64,000 nucleotides of DNA from Tanytarsus gracilentus (taxonomy: Eukaryota; Arthropoda; Insecta; Diptera; Chironomidae), in the NCBI GenBank assembly GCA_038502055.1, contig JAXRKN010000012.1, forward strand, positions 91,528 through 155,527, written 5' to 3'. The notes under the pieces were generated by a model. That model made no database searches. It saw only the letters and a program-made list of their open reading frames with translations, and was not told the origin of the DNA. The translations under genes and the position numbers were made by a program. Shown here piece after piece: positions 26,479-39,100 of this stretch (the stretch's first letter is position 1; the number at the start of each line of letters is the position of its first letter).

Positions 26479-27257
26479 ATGAATACATATAGAGTGAAAC
26501 AAAAGACTTTGGCGAATGGCTAGACGTAAAACTGTTCTACGATAATTAACATTTATTTAAAATGTCTTCAAGCTTTTGATGGTTTTGAGGATATTACAAA
26601 ATAGTCATTTTAGCTTGAGAATTTTAAAACAATCAAAGTGCAATGAATTCTTTAGACATTCTCATAATCTCTCACTTTCTTAACATTAATAATGTCTATC
26701 ATTGTTGATCATAATAATTAGGCATCCTTGCGGGATCTTTCCCCATCCCCGTCCCCGGGAAAAAATTTAGCAGAAAACATAGGTGAAAGACAAATTTTGA
26801 GGTTAAAAAGTTTGAAAATATGGATTTTAAAAATTAAAGTTTTCCTTTTTTAATATTGGGATATTAAGTTGAAATTGACGGTTTTTTCGGTGCAGGTTAC
26901 TTTGGGTTGGTGTGACTCTCTCGCCAAAGATAGAATTTTCAAACAAAAAGTATTTGAAAGAGAAATAACGAAGGAAGTTTTTAAAATATTTTTTAGTTTT
27001 CTAAGTCACTTCACAAACTCGCTAATCGTTCCCAAAGTTTTAAAAAATATTACATTTTTTCTCAGTACTCTCTAAGGCGGGCCTGTAAGTTAAAAACTTT
27101 ATTATCTCTAAAACTTTAAAGATTTGACTTTAACCTTTCAGATTGTATTATTTTTAAATTTTTTAACTTGCTAGTTTTTGCTATACGTAACTTTTTTCAG
27201 AGCCCTTTAGAAAAATCGCATTTTCACAAAAGTTAATTTAATTAAATATGTTGCAAG

Positions 27258-27652
27258 TAGAGGTTTCGGCGGGATCCCGGGATCCCGAAATCCCGGGGAA
27301 TCCCGGACAGTTTTTCAATCCCGAGATCCCGCGTTTTTTCTTCGGGATCCCGGGATTTAAAAATATCTAAATTTTTCACTAATTTGTCGTTATTTTTTGA
27401 AATACGAAGGGGAATAAATTTTTTTAATTATAAGCAACAAGTATAGATTTCGATATTAAAATAAAGGTTTAAAAGTGCACGATTATTTTAACAAGAAATA
27501 ATTTTTTTGCATGACGGAAGTGCTGAAAATTGAGGGAAGATATTTCCTTTTTTAAATGAAATCCCGTTTTCGGGATCCCGGGATCCCGGGTTTACAGGTC
27601 TTTCAGTCCCGGGATCCCGAAATTTGAAATCCCGGGATTTTCGAAACCTCTA
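27258..27652. mobile_element. hAT-like MITE with GGGATCCCG subterminal palindromes
   Basis: Terminal repeat TAGAGGTTTCG at the left, its complement CGAAACCTCTA at the right. Flanked by an exact 8-bp duplication GTTGCAAG (27250-27257 and 27653-27660), the hAT signature length. Both subterminal regions are packed with GGGATCCC/CCCGGGATCCCG words in otherwise AT-rich DNA. It is 395 bp and non-coding. Confidence 0.88.
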
Positions 27653-30600
27653 GTTGCAAGCAAATGTATAAAACTAAATATGAGGTATTATGTAAAAATA
27701 AATGAGCTACAAGATGGCATATTTAGTTTCTCAAAAAACGTTACATATGATTGACCCTTCGTACAGACCCCGGGCCGTATTCAAAAATTACGTTTTTAAT
27801 GATGCCAAAAAAATTTCCAACTCAAATTACTTTTCTTTTTAGGAAAATGAAAGACTAAAACAACTAAAATGTTTTAAAAGTTAGCAATAGAATTTTTACA
27901 ATAATTTCAGGTAGTAAATATTTAGTACCGATAGAAAAAACTATGGTTGTATTGTAGACAGCTTTGAAAATAGACAGCTTTTCTTTTTTAAAAATTAAGT
28001 GGTTTCAACTAAAATGGTAAATTTTTTTAAGCTGTTAGTGTTAGTAAGAAAAAAATTTTAAACTAAAAATTAAAATTTTACTGGAAAACTTAAGTGAATC
28101 GGAAAACTAATGTGATGTCGAAAATAGTCGGAAGAAGTAGATGCGATTTGATACCAAATATGCAGGCAAATATGTCTCAAAAAGTTTATTTTTCAAAATT
28201 CTCTGCCCCAAGTTAGTCGAAGTACGGCAGAGAAGGTCTCAAACTTTGAGAGGGAATAACTCGAAAAATAAAAGGTGTCGAAAATAGTCGGAAAAGTGTC
28301 TATAAAGTCACTTAATATAGATAATTTTTATCTGAACTAATTTTATATCTGTTCCATACATTATGATATAAATTTTATATCAGATATAAAGATATAAAAT
28401 TTATATTTAACTTATCGTACAATGCCTTACCCATCGCCACATATATTTAACTTGGTCACCCCACATTTACATCACATAAAATTTAAAACAATTTGTCAAC
28501 AATGCGACAAAGATTCTCCAGGTATTTTTGAGTAGTTTTATTACAAGAAAAATCTCAAGAATCCTGGAGTTAAAAAGGGTTTATATCTGACAAATATCTG
28601 ATGAAAAACAGCAATAAAAAATTTTTCAGGCTAATTTTTTTTAATTTTATTGTTTTTTTTTTGCATGGGACATCATAAAAGATTTGAGTAATTATCGCGT
28701 CTTTGTAAAGAACTAAAAAAAATTGCAAAATGTGTTTGAATAATCAAAGGATTGTTTTAAGAGGAGGATCCTAAATTACGTCATAAATTTGGGGACACAT
28801 TTAATATTTTGAGTATTTTGCTACCTGGTGCAAAACAACTTCTTTTTACCTTTTTTTGAAACAACGTGTATTTTTTATTTCCTTACAAACCTCCTTCAAC
28901 CCTCTCGATTTTGCATGGGAAATAAAAAAGGTTTATATCAATTCGATGATCAAAGAAATAAAAGACATATTGAATATATAAGATCGATGGGAATTTTAAA
29001 CAGGTGGCAATGAGCAAGAATTCAAGTGTAACAAATTTTCAACCAAATCTCCTAAAACTACCTAGTGTACATGGGATCAAATGTTTTTATTTCTATTTCA
29101 TACAAAATGGGATGTCAAAAAGAAAACAATAACCTTTTTACCGCTTAAAGATGGATGAATGCAGCAAATAAAACGACAGAGGATGTTTATTTTTGGTAGA
29201 ATAAAATTTTGAACCTTAATATATGTTTTATCAAATGTTTTGCATCTCTTTATCTCAAATAGTGATGAGCTGTGAAGTTTTGATCAGGAAAAAGGACAAA
29301 ATTGAAATGTAAGAAAAAAATTCATGCTGGAGAAATTCGATCTTTAAATTGTAAAACAAAACTCGTCTCACAATTTAACATACCTGTATATATTGGGATT
29401 ATACCCTGAAATTTAGCGTTTAATCGGTGATCCTTTCTTTTGCTTGGTTTGCCTTAATTAATAAAATTTTCAAACAAAAATTTTTTCAAAGAGAAACAAC
29501 AAAAAAGTTTTTAAAATACTTTTTAGTTTTCTAAGATACATGACGAACTCGCTAATCGTACCCAAAATTTTAAAAAATATTAATTATAGTATTTTGGTAA
29601 ATTTCCTAAAAAATTAAATATTTATGGACGAAATAAAAAAAGGGCAAGTGACGCGAAGTTTTTGAGAGCTAAGTCCAAATTTTGTGGATTAAATATTAAA
29701 AATTAAGTTTAATTTTCGTTAGAACTTTTCAAGACGCGTCGTTTAAGACCTCCCTTGTCAAGAAATACTAGTAGATGCTGAGAAGTTAATTTTATTAACT
29801 GCGTCACTTACCCTTTTTTCGACACTTTTCTTTGTTGTGATTTCAGAAAGATATCCTTTTAAGCCTAGCCCGCAAACTATAGAAAGGAGACAATAACGGG
29901 CGCGTCTTTCCTGGTTTTCCCAGCGGCCACCACTATGTTATCAATCAATCAATAAACCTTAATTAGCCTTTTGTGTGAACTTAGTTGGAAAAGGTTGATC
30001 AAATCTAATATTTTTTATAAGTGTTTCATCATCAGTTTACCGAAGAAAAAAGCTCTTCAAAGTTTTATAGCGTGTATAAGGCCATGAACATTTCGAATCG
30101 TTATAATTAATTTAATATCAGTGCTAATTTGCTAAAAATATTTTTCTGAAATAACTTTTTATTTTTAAAAATATTTTAATTTAAATCCTTATTATAAACA
30201 AAGAGAGTTGTATGTTGTATGCCGTAAGGCTCTTATTGGAAAATCAAAAATCCAATTGGAATTTTTTTGGTAGGAAATTTTAATCTTCACTCATTTTTTT
30301 TCAAAACATTAAAATTCCCAGGTAAAATTAAACCGCCTAGTAAATAAATAATGATAGTATTTAAAAAAGTGTTTAACAATATAATGAAAAAGTTACAACA
30401 ACTATCCAAAGAATGTCCTTTTTATTTTTGGCAAATAACTTGACATGGCAACAGTTTAATTTAAATACATTAAAATTTGTTTCCAACCCAACTTCAACAG
30501 TATTGTTGAAAACATCTCGGCTTCTATAAGGTTCTTTGACCTTTCGAAAAAATTCAATCTATGTATTTTCTTCTATATTGAATCTTCGCGGTACATACTT

Positions 30601-31439
30601 TTACTTGTTTTTCTCCATTGTTGAACTTTTTTTTGGTAATTGCGAAAAATTACAGTTCCAAATTACTAGAGATGCCAAAATAATAAAATGTTCTTAATCG
30701 TTTACATCTGTATGGTTTAATTCGAGTAAAAATGATCGTTAATATGCTGAATACCACTTTAATATGATGAATCGACCATATGAGTACTTTTTTGACTTGT
30801 AATTTCAAACTTTTAATGAAATTAGAAGTACCTGATGGATAAATAAAGTTCTATCTAAGTATAGTATTCGCCTATTCGGCCAATGGGCACTGAATGAAAT
30901 TAATTAAATTATCATGTTTCTTTTATAACTCACGTTTAACGCAAGTTGTTTTCATGTCTAATTCTCAATGTTTCTTCTTCTTACATTACGCTCGTTTTAA
31001 ATGAAATATTTCAAGTTGTGATTTCGGGAGAACTGACCTGAATATGCTTCGCATAAAGCACGCAAAGGAAAAAAATTATCTTTTTTTACTTTTTTTGGAG
31101 CTATTAAAATTGTTGTTTTACTCTGAGATTAATTAAATATATATTATCCTTGCACTACATGTGAGGCATCACTCGGTAATACTCGTAATACCAATTCCGC
31201 TCACTGAACAAAAAAGAAAAAAGTACATTGTCGCGCTGATGTAATGCCATAGTCATCATTCTCGCCTGTGTTTGACTAACCTATATTTTAGTCCTTCTCT
31301 CAATTTTTATTGACTCATCTCTCTTTCATTCTTCATTTTCTTTGTTTTAAACAAAGCGATAGTGGAACATTGGTAGTGAATCTGATTCTGAACAGTCGCG
31401 TTTTTACTCCATACAAAGGCTCACGGATACGAACGGATA

Positions 31440-31535
31440 CTATTGTATACTCTTGGTTAATCATGAAGGACATCCTCAAAAATCATTAATCCCATCGTCA
31501 TGACTCAAAAACACTTTGGTGGGTTGCGCTAAAAA
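31440..31535 (-). repeat. Repeat family A fragment
   Basis: Reverse-complement remnant ending GGTGGGTTGCGCTAAAAAAA, resembling the family A left end, with AAGGACATCCTCAAAAATCAT upstream. Confidence 0.5.
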
Positions 31536-32795
31536 AAATTCTAATAACACCATAAGATTTATTGAATGCGAGTAAAAGTAAATCAGATGGTTAATTTTGA
31601 GAGATGGAAGATGACGTGTGAATCTTCTCGAAGTCTTGAGCTCTTCTTCTTTACTTCTCTTCTTGTGCTCTTGGAGACTGCTTAAGCTTTTAATCATTAA
31701 AAAAAGAATAATCATTTAAAAAATCTAATTTCAATCTCGCAGGTTTAGGATTTTAAATTTCGGGATCCCGTTCCTAACCTCTACGTAATTCATTTATATA
31801 CATCACTAATAACTTAAGTTTTTACTGAACCATACAAGTTTTTATTGAAGATGAATATAACATTTTAGTTGAGAAACTTATATGTATACATATATACGAG
31901 TAAACATACTTTTTATCTTCTCTAAAACCTCAAATTATTCTTGAAACATTTATGTTGTTTGCAAAATTATCCAAAAACATTTGAACGTTTCAACAGCTGT
32001 ATCGTTATCCATGATCACTTTGCTATGAACATGTGTATTTTTTTCTCAAAAATAGCTACATCGACAGTCGAGACAAGAAATTGCATACAGAGAAATCGCT
32101 CCCAGATTTGATTTTATTTGTAACAAATTGACGATAAAACTAACTTGAAATCATTCATTTTTAAGTTCGAGCCACCACAAGCATCGGTTATAACTGACAA
32201 ATTGAAAAAAGTGCAATATTTTTCTTAAAAAGTCAAAATATTTAAAACATAAACTTTATTAAAAAGGTTTTGTAAAAAAAATTTGTAGTATTGCTTGAAG
32301 AAAAGAAAACCATATTTTTTAATATGATTCAATATTCTGACTACCAATTAAAACATTAAAAATTCCGAGCTTCAAATATTTAACAAAAGAAAACTGGCAG
32401 CCAAAAAATATATGATGGAAGTGTTTCGGATTGTCGAAAAAAATTTCTTAAAAATTAGTGTCATTGTGTGTAATCATTTTAAGTTTAGTGTGTAAAGTTT
32501 CATAGAGTTCGACATACATATCATCCAAAATCAATCAAAGTTAATTGCAGTTTTTTGTTAAAAAGGAAAAATATTAGCTTCAAGAAAATAGAAAATTTGC
32601 GTTTTCATAGTAAAAAAAGAAGCAGATTCAAAATTAACATCCCATCGTTTAACACACATAAGCGCGAAAGTATTTCATACAAACAACGTAAAAATTTCTT
32701 AGAAAGAAAAAAGCAAAAAAGAGCCACAAATATAATACATACGATACGTTTAAAAAATATAAAAAGTGCACAAGAGCAAAGAAAAAATTTGTCAA

Positions 32796-32882
32796 ATGGC
32801 AGCAATGAAACAAACGTTCAATAGAAATTATTCGACAACTTTTAAACTTTTACATTTATGGATAACTTTTTGTTGTATACAG
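32796..32882 (+). CDS. Ptp10D: Ptp10D/4E signal-peptide exon
   Basis: ATG at 32796 (a second ATG follows at 32805). It encodes a basic start then LLHLWITFCCIQ and stops at a strong donor CAG/GTAAGT in phase 0. The next exon opens in phase 0 with ISLSADLVIEIPGN, the conserved mature N-terminus. The 3.7-kb first intron separates them. The assignment rests on phase, hydrophobicity and position; no other exon in the interval fits. Confidence 0.72.
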
Positions 32883-33075
32883 GTAAGTTTCCAAATAGCT
32901 AGCAAGAATCTTAAAAAATTTGATAATCATAATCTCCACGACCACATATTAATAATTCAAAGATGAGCGTAACATTCATTACTTAATTATTTTTAACAAA
33001 AACTATATGAAAAAAACTAAAAAAATTAAAAATCCGTTGCTTCATAAGATATATGTATATGCTATATTTTATTTT

Positions 33076-33144
<69 letters not shown>

Positions 33145-36100
33145 ATTGTAAATCCAAAGTATGTAAATTAACTAACATAAGTAAGGCATCAAATGGCTGG
33201 AACAAATATATAAAGTCAAAACATAACAATGTGTTGCACGGATTCAATTTGAATCTACTTTGAGAGGGTCTAGTTGCATTTTATCATTGAACTAGACGTT
33301 TTTAAAGTCAAAAATCGGCTATTGATGTTGAATGGCAACTGGCAAGATGAAAAAAAATAATACACGAGTCATAATCGAATCAATATCATAATATTATGTA
33401 TTGTGAAATTAAGCTAAAGCTAACATTACTATTTAACAGCAACAACACTGACTGGTTTTTGTGACCACCACAATTTCTCACTTGTGTGTAAAAATATCAC
33501 AAACCAAACCTGTTTCATTATTATTTTTTATTATTTTTAGTACTCACGAAAATTTTACTGCCTATTCCTTAGTATAACATATTGTTTTTATTTTGATACA
33601 TACATAAATCTTTTCACTAAATGAAAGCATAAGTATTTCGAATTTAGGTTCGTCCTAAAAAACAGTCTCCATTTAAACGGTGCACCTAAACGCAGAATAA
33701 CAATTTTAAACATTTTCCTAGGGATCGTGAATTCACTGAAGAATGCGTTTTCGGTGATGCCCATGTTGATTTTTTGATCTAAATTTTGAGTGTCACAGAG
33801 AACGCCTAATATTTTATGCCTACAAAATGTTTAATTTGCCTAAATAAATTCAGCTCTATCGTTTTTTTGACGGTGCTCTCACAGAATGGTTTGAATTTTT
33901 TTCCGTTCATATCGAGTTGCCCTTCTTCAGAATCCAAACTCAACTGCACGTAGTAAATGTCCTCTTAACATCATTCTAAAGGATTTTTTATGATACAGAT
34001 CTTGGAATCAGGGTCTTAAATCCCTCCAAACATGAAACAAAGTAATGTTATATAGAACACTGATTTAAGTGTTTTTCATGACTAGCAACCTTGTTTAAAA
34101 TTAAGCTTTAACCAGCAAACATTTTTTTGCATTGCCAATGACCACGAAAAAACCCTTAAATATTTTATTGAGTGCAAAAATCAAACCCACCTTTTAGACA
34201 AATTTATAATTTTAACAACAATCCATACTGGGAAAATTTGAGTCATCTTCTAGCTCAAATAACTTTTAAAGGAGCAAAAATGAGCAGATAGTTTCCCATT
34301 CTTGACGCTTTTTTTCTTGTCTTTATGAAAATTAGAGTTGGCAGGTTCCGCGGCACCTCCGCGGCTACCTATAAATGGTTCCGCGGCACCAAAACAACAA
34401 GATAACTAAGGAAAGCAAAATATTAGGGATCCTCACGGGGTCCCCGGGGATCCCCGTTGTCTTTCCCCGTCCCCGTCCCCGGATTTTTGACGGGGAATCC
34501 CCGGGGAAAAATTTAGTAGTAAACTTAAGTGAAAGACAAATTTTGAGGCTAAAATATTTGAAAAAAATTAATTTCTAAATATAAGTTTTCCATTTCTTAA
34601 TAAAACATCATCAACATATTGATTGAAATCTCATAATAAAATCAAATAATTGAACAATTTATCACAAAAACTACAAAAATTACTCAAGTATAGCCTATTT
34701 TAATTTGCAGAATTAATTAATTCAAGTTTTAAAAATTTATTGGCGGTTGTCAGAAATCTTCTTTTAATCATATCTTTAAGTGTTTTTAGTTTTTTTAAAA
34801 ATACTTTAATTACAGTTAAAGTTATGAAAATATTATGAACAAAGGAGAGTTTCAAAATAGACATGTGGTGATGGATAAAAAAACTTAGAACGAGAAATTT
34901 CTTATTCAGCGCTTGATTTTCTTTAATTAATATTAAAAATAATTAACTTCACCTAAAGAATGCCTAAGTTTTTTTTATTTCAATTTTCAAAGTTTTTTTA
35001 AGAGTCAGTAATAGTGTAAACAAAAAACTTTGAAAACATAAATAAAAAAATTAACGCATTCTTAAGATGACATTAACTTTAATATTAATTGGATAAAAAT
35101 GAATTGGAAAAGTATTTTTAAGAATTTTTAACTTCAATATTTATAGGGAAAATCAAGCGCTGAATAAAAAGTTACTAACTCTTAAAATTTTTAAATCGTG
35201 TGCATTTAATTTTTTTTGCCATTTTGCATTGTAGTGTTTGCATAAATGAATTATTTTTTGTGACATTATTTATTTGAAGTCTTAAAATGAAAAAAAATCA
35301 TATTTAGTCTTTAACTTTAAATTTTTTTAGGATTTTTGGGTTAAAAACGGTCTTTAGTTCGTCCCCGTCCCCGTCCCCGGGGAAGAGCGTTTTCATCCCC
35401 GGGGTCCCCGAAATCCCATTCCCCGGGGAATCGAGGATCCCTACAAAATATCTTTAAGAAAAAATTTTTTTTCGAAAATTTCAAAAAAAATTTTGAACAC
35501 TTTTTTCAACAGTTCTTTTACCAATAATAAGCTTAATTAAGCTTTGTAACTGAATGTTAAAGAAGAAAAGAATGTTAAATTGTACTTTTGTTGCGAAAAA
35601 ATCGATTAAATACAAATATATTATTTGTTAGTAGCCTTGGTGCCGCGGCACAAAAATTGCCATCCCTAATGAAAATGCTTTCAAATTTAAGTTTCATTAG
35701 GTTCCACAGACTTTAGGCAAGTTTAGTGTGAGTCCAATTAAACTCCATAGAACGTAAAATCTGTATACAAATTTTTTTTACGTAAAATTTACATTAAATT
35801 TACATAAAATATCTTACGTCAAACAATTTAACATAAAATTTGACGTAAAATTTACATAAAATATTTTTTGTCAAATAATTTAACATAAAATTTACGGACG
35901 CCCCTCCAAAATGATCCTATTTTCAATTCCAATTATTTATTTAATTTATTATATGAAGCTTTACTTGCAAGGCAAAAAGCATCAGCTGGCCACAACAGCC
36001 AATAAAAAGCTCTATTGACAATAGAATGTTCAATAGAGAGTTTTAATTAGGCCTAAAGACCAGCGATGCATAAAAACCTCTTTTAAATTATATTAAAAAC

Positions 36101-39100
36101 ATTAAATTAATTGAACGCGATCAATGAGCATTGGCTCCTTGAAGATTACGTGGCTTATGGTGGACAGTTGACATGACAAGTGTAATCGGTGATGATAATT
36201 GATAGATTTTATTTAGGGATTAATTTTAATTTTTCCTAGCAATTTAAATATTTACTATATGAACCTGATTTTTCTAAGGTATTCTAAGGCCTTTTTTCTA
36301 TGAAAAACTCCTAGGATTTTAAATTCCATGCAAATCCTTGGATTTTTATCCGTGTACTTTGAAATTTCGTGGATTTTTTCAAAGAAATCCAAGGATTTAT
36401 GTTTGAATTTCTCCATTAAAAAATTCCATAGAATTCTATGAAAAAATAGCCCCACTGCTATAATCGATTTACGGCATTTACGGTGATAATGTAATTAAAG
36501 AAAGAAAACTTCAAAAAAAACATATAACTATATGAACTTTATTTATTGATCCTTAGATTTCTCTGAGTGCCGACCTTGTGATAGAAATTCCTGGCAACAA
36601 TGGACAAGATGACTCTTATTATCGTCTCGACTACTACCCACCATATGGTCACCCAGCGCCGAACACTACAATTTCATCACGCGAAATTGGTGACGAGATT
36701 CAATTTTCAAATGGTCTACCCGGAACAAAATACAGTTTCTGGCTATACTATACAAATGCCACACATCATGATTGGCTGACTTGGAGAGTCTCAATAACCA
36801 CCGGTAAGTGAAAAGTTGAAAATTCAATTACTTAAATCAACCCTGAATTAATGAAAATTAATTTGAAAAATACTGGATCAAATGATTTAAAAAATCAATT
36901 ATTTATTACAGCTCCAGATCCGCCATCAAATTTATCTGTGGCAGTACGAAGCGGAAAAATTGCTGTTATCAGTTGGAGTCCACCGCTTCAGGGAAATTAT
37001 TCTTCCTTTAAACTTAGAATTTTAAGTCTCTCCGACCAACAAAATTCTTACATGAACCGGACTGTATCAATCATGGATGATTCTTTTCAAAGTCAACTAA
37101 AAGATCTTACACCAGGCGTAACTTATCAAATTCAGGCATACACACTTTTCGATGGCAAGGAGTCAGTAGCGTACACAAGTAGAAATTTTACGACGAGTAA
37201 GTTTACTGATTTTATTTAAGCGATTTTAAAATTATAGCTTAAATTTTTTTTCTGAAATGCTTAATTTTTTTTAAATATCAATTAACACTAAGCATGAATT
37301 ATAATTAATATCGATTTATTGGCAACTTGGAAATTTTTTTATTTTTTAAAAAATTTTAACTCAAGTTTTAGACTAGATTGTTCAATCCTAACCATTAATA
37401 ATTATTATTATGAGATATGTGAAACATTTGGGTTGGTTTACGGTACTCTTAAAATTATATTAAGGTTATTTTCACCATTTGAAAAATTTGAAAAAGTTTT
37501 GAAAATACGCTTGGATTTTTCATATACCTAATTGTTTAATTGTAAATATCCAGCTCAGAAAAACAATTAATTGAAAGTTAAAATAAACGAGAGAACTTTG
37601 CAATAATTCACTTTAATATTAACCAAACATAAAAAAAAATTGTTCAAAACACACGTGGGTGTTGCCGTGTAACCCACTTGTAACAGATCAGTATTGGCTT
37701 CCCAAAAATGGCTTCTCTTTTGACTTGGCTTGAGAAACTATTTTGGAGGAAAAAACATCCAGCAGAGGAATAACATCCAGTAGAAGAACCAACATCCAGC
37801 AAAGGAACCAACATCCAGTAGGAATCAAGATCGAGTTCAGAATCTGACATCGAATTAAAATTTTCTGCACGATTTAAAAATCACCCCTTGCACTACCCCC
37901 ATATTTAAAAGTTTTTGTTAATTTAACTAACTTCAAAGTGAGAGAGATGGAAATATTTTTGATTTGGGAAAAACTAGATGAAAAACTAGATCATTTGGCG
38001 AAAACCCAAAGTCTCTAGTTGTCCCAGGTCCGAGATATTTAAAAAATGTTTCAAAACCCACTTGTGGGTATTGCCGCGTAACCCAACATAACATATCATA
38101 AGACACTATGCGAGATTTGATTTTTTGCTTTATTCTTGAAAAATGTTTAGTGTCTAGCCCAATACTCAGGTTTATGAGTTTGCGAACCAGAACGTCGCTT
38201 CTGGCCCCCATTTACTAGAGGTGATCCCTCAGTTTAGTAGCGTTCAAATAAGCTATTGCCGCACGGACCGGTTAGAAAATCTGATTTCATCAGATGAGAT
38301 AGGTCAGATACTCAAAGTACGGTAGCAACCATTACTGGTGCGCCATTGAGCCTCTCTGTTAAAAGATGCAACTATTGTTGCTAGTAGTTATTTCAACCAT
38401 AGTAGCTTGGCTACAGACCGAAATAACAAATAGATATAGAGTCCGAATCTTTCAAGAATGAAGCAGGGAAGCATGCAAGTTGTCAACTTAAATTGGCAAT
38501 TTGCAAAGAATCTCGTATAGATCTCCGTAGCATAGTGGTAGTGCAATCCGACGCGATATCGGGTGGCCCAGGTTCGATTCCTGGCAGAGACACTATGCGA
38601 GATTTGATTTTTTGCTTTATTCTTGAAAAATGTTTAGTGTCTAGCCCAATACTCAGGTTTATGAGTTTGCGAACCAGAACGTCGCTTCTGGCCCCCATTT
38701 ACTAGAGGTGATCCCTCAGTTTAGTAGCGTTCAAATAAGCTATTGCCGCACGGACCGGTTAGAAAATCTGATTTCATCAGATGAGATAGGTCAGATACTC
38801 AAAGTACGGTAGCAACCATTACTGGTGCGCCATTGAGCCTCTCTGTTAAAAGATGCAACTATTGTTGCTAGTAGTTATTTCAACCATAGTAGCTTGGCTA
38901 CAGACCGAAATAACAAATAGATATAGAGTCCGAATCTTTCAAGAATGAAGCAGGGAAGCATGCAAGTTGTCAACTTAAATTGGCAATTTGCAAAGAATCT
39001 CGTATAGATCTCCGTAGCATAGTGGTAGTGCAATCCGACGCGATATCGGGTGGCCCAGGTTCGATTCCTGGCAGAGACACTATGCGAGATTTGATTTTTT

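Larger units (their letters stand above)
17133..32795. other. Gene-free divergent interval between svb and Ptp10D/4E
   Basis: About 15.7 kb with no ORF that looks like a gene; the open frames are short, AT-driven or fall in repeats. Transcription starts diverge from both sides. In flies the DNA upstream of svb is a long array of epidermal enhancers, so this interval is the best candidate for that landscape. It also holds repeat A copies (about 21570-22440, 25022-26478 and fragments), fold-back B inserted in two of them, a MITE at 23227-23427, a hAT-like element at 27258-27652 and a duplicated 150-bp sequence (26895-27055 and 29440-29580). Confidence 0.6.
32883..36556 (+). other. First intron of Ptp10D/4E
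   Basis: About 3.7 kb. Contains a (CA)n microsatellite (33079-33143), a nested pair of hAT-like elements (34333-35668), a two-unit tandem repeat of about 55 bp (35785-35895) and an AT-rich cluster of AATCC(A/T)(A/T)GGATT words at 36255-36460. No coding exon seen. Confidence 0.7.

Noticed and set aside
32555..32824. 89-aa basic ORF just upstream of the phosphatase start
   Set aside because: Overlaps the likely 5' UTR and signal exon in another frame; Lys-rich by AT bias only.
33062..33247. Minus-strand (VC)n protein
   Set aside because: Translation of a CA microsatellite inside an intron.
37933..38698. Minus-strand ORFs with GIEPGPPDIA
   Set aside because: They read across the tRNA-like box B, a well-known source of spurious ORFs, and repeat with the 487-bp unit.
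38521..39079. Two functional tRNA genes
   Set aside because: Box A, box B and the T stem are good, but the acceptor stem has two mismatches, the anticodon loop lacks T33 and the stem is shifted by an extra base. The segments are part of a 487-bp repeated unit, so a SINE-like relic is the better call.
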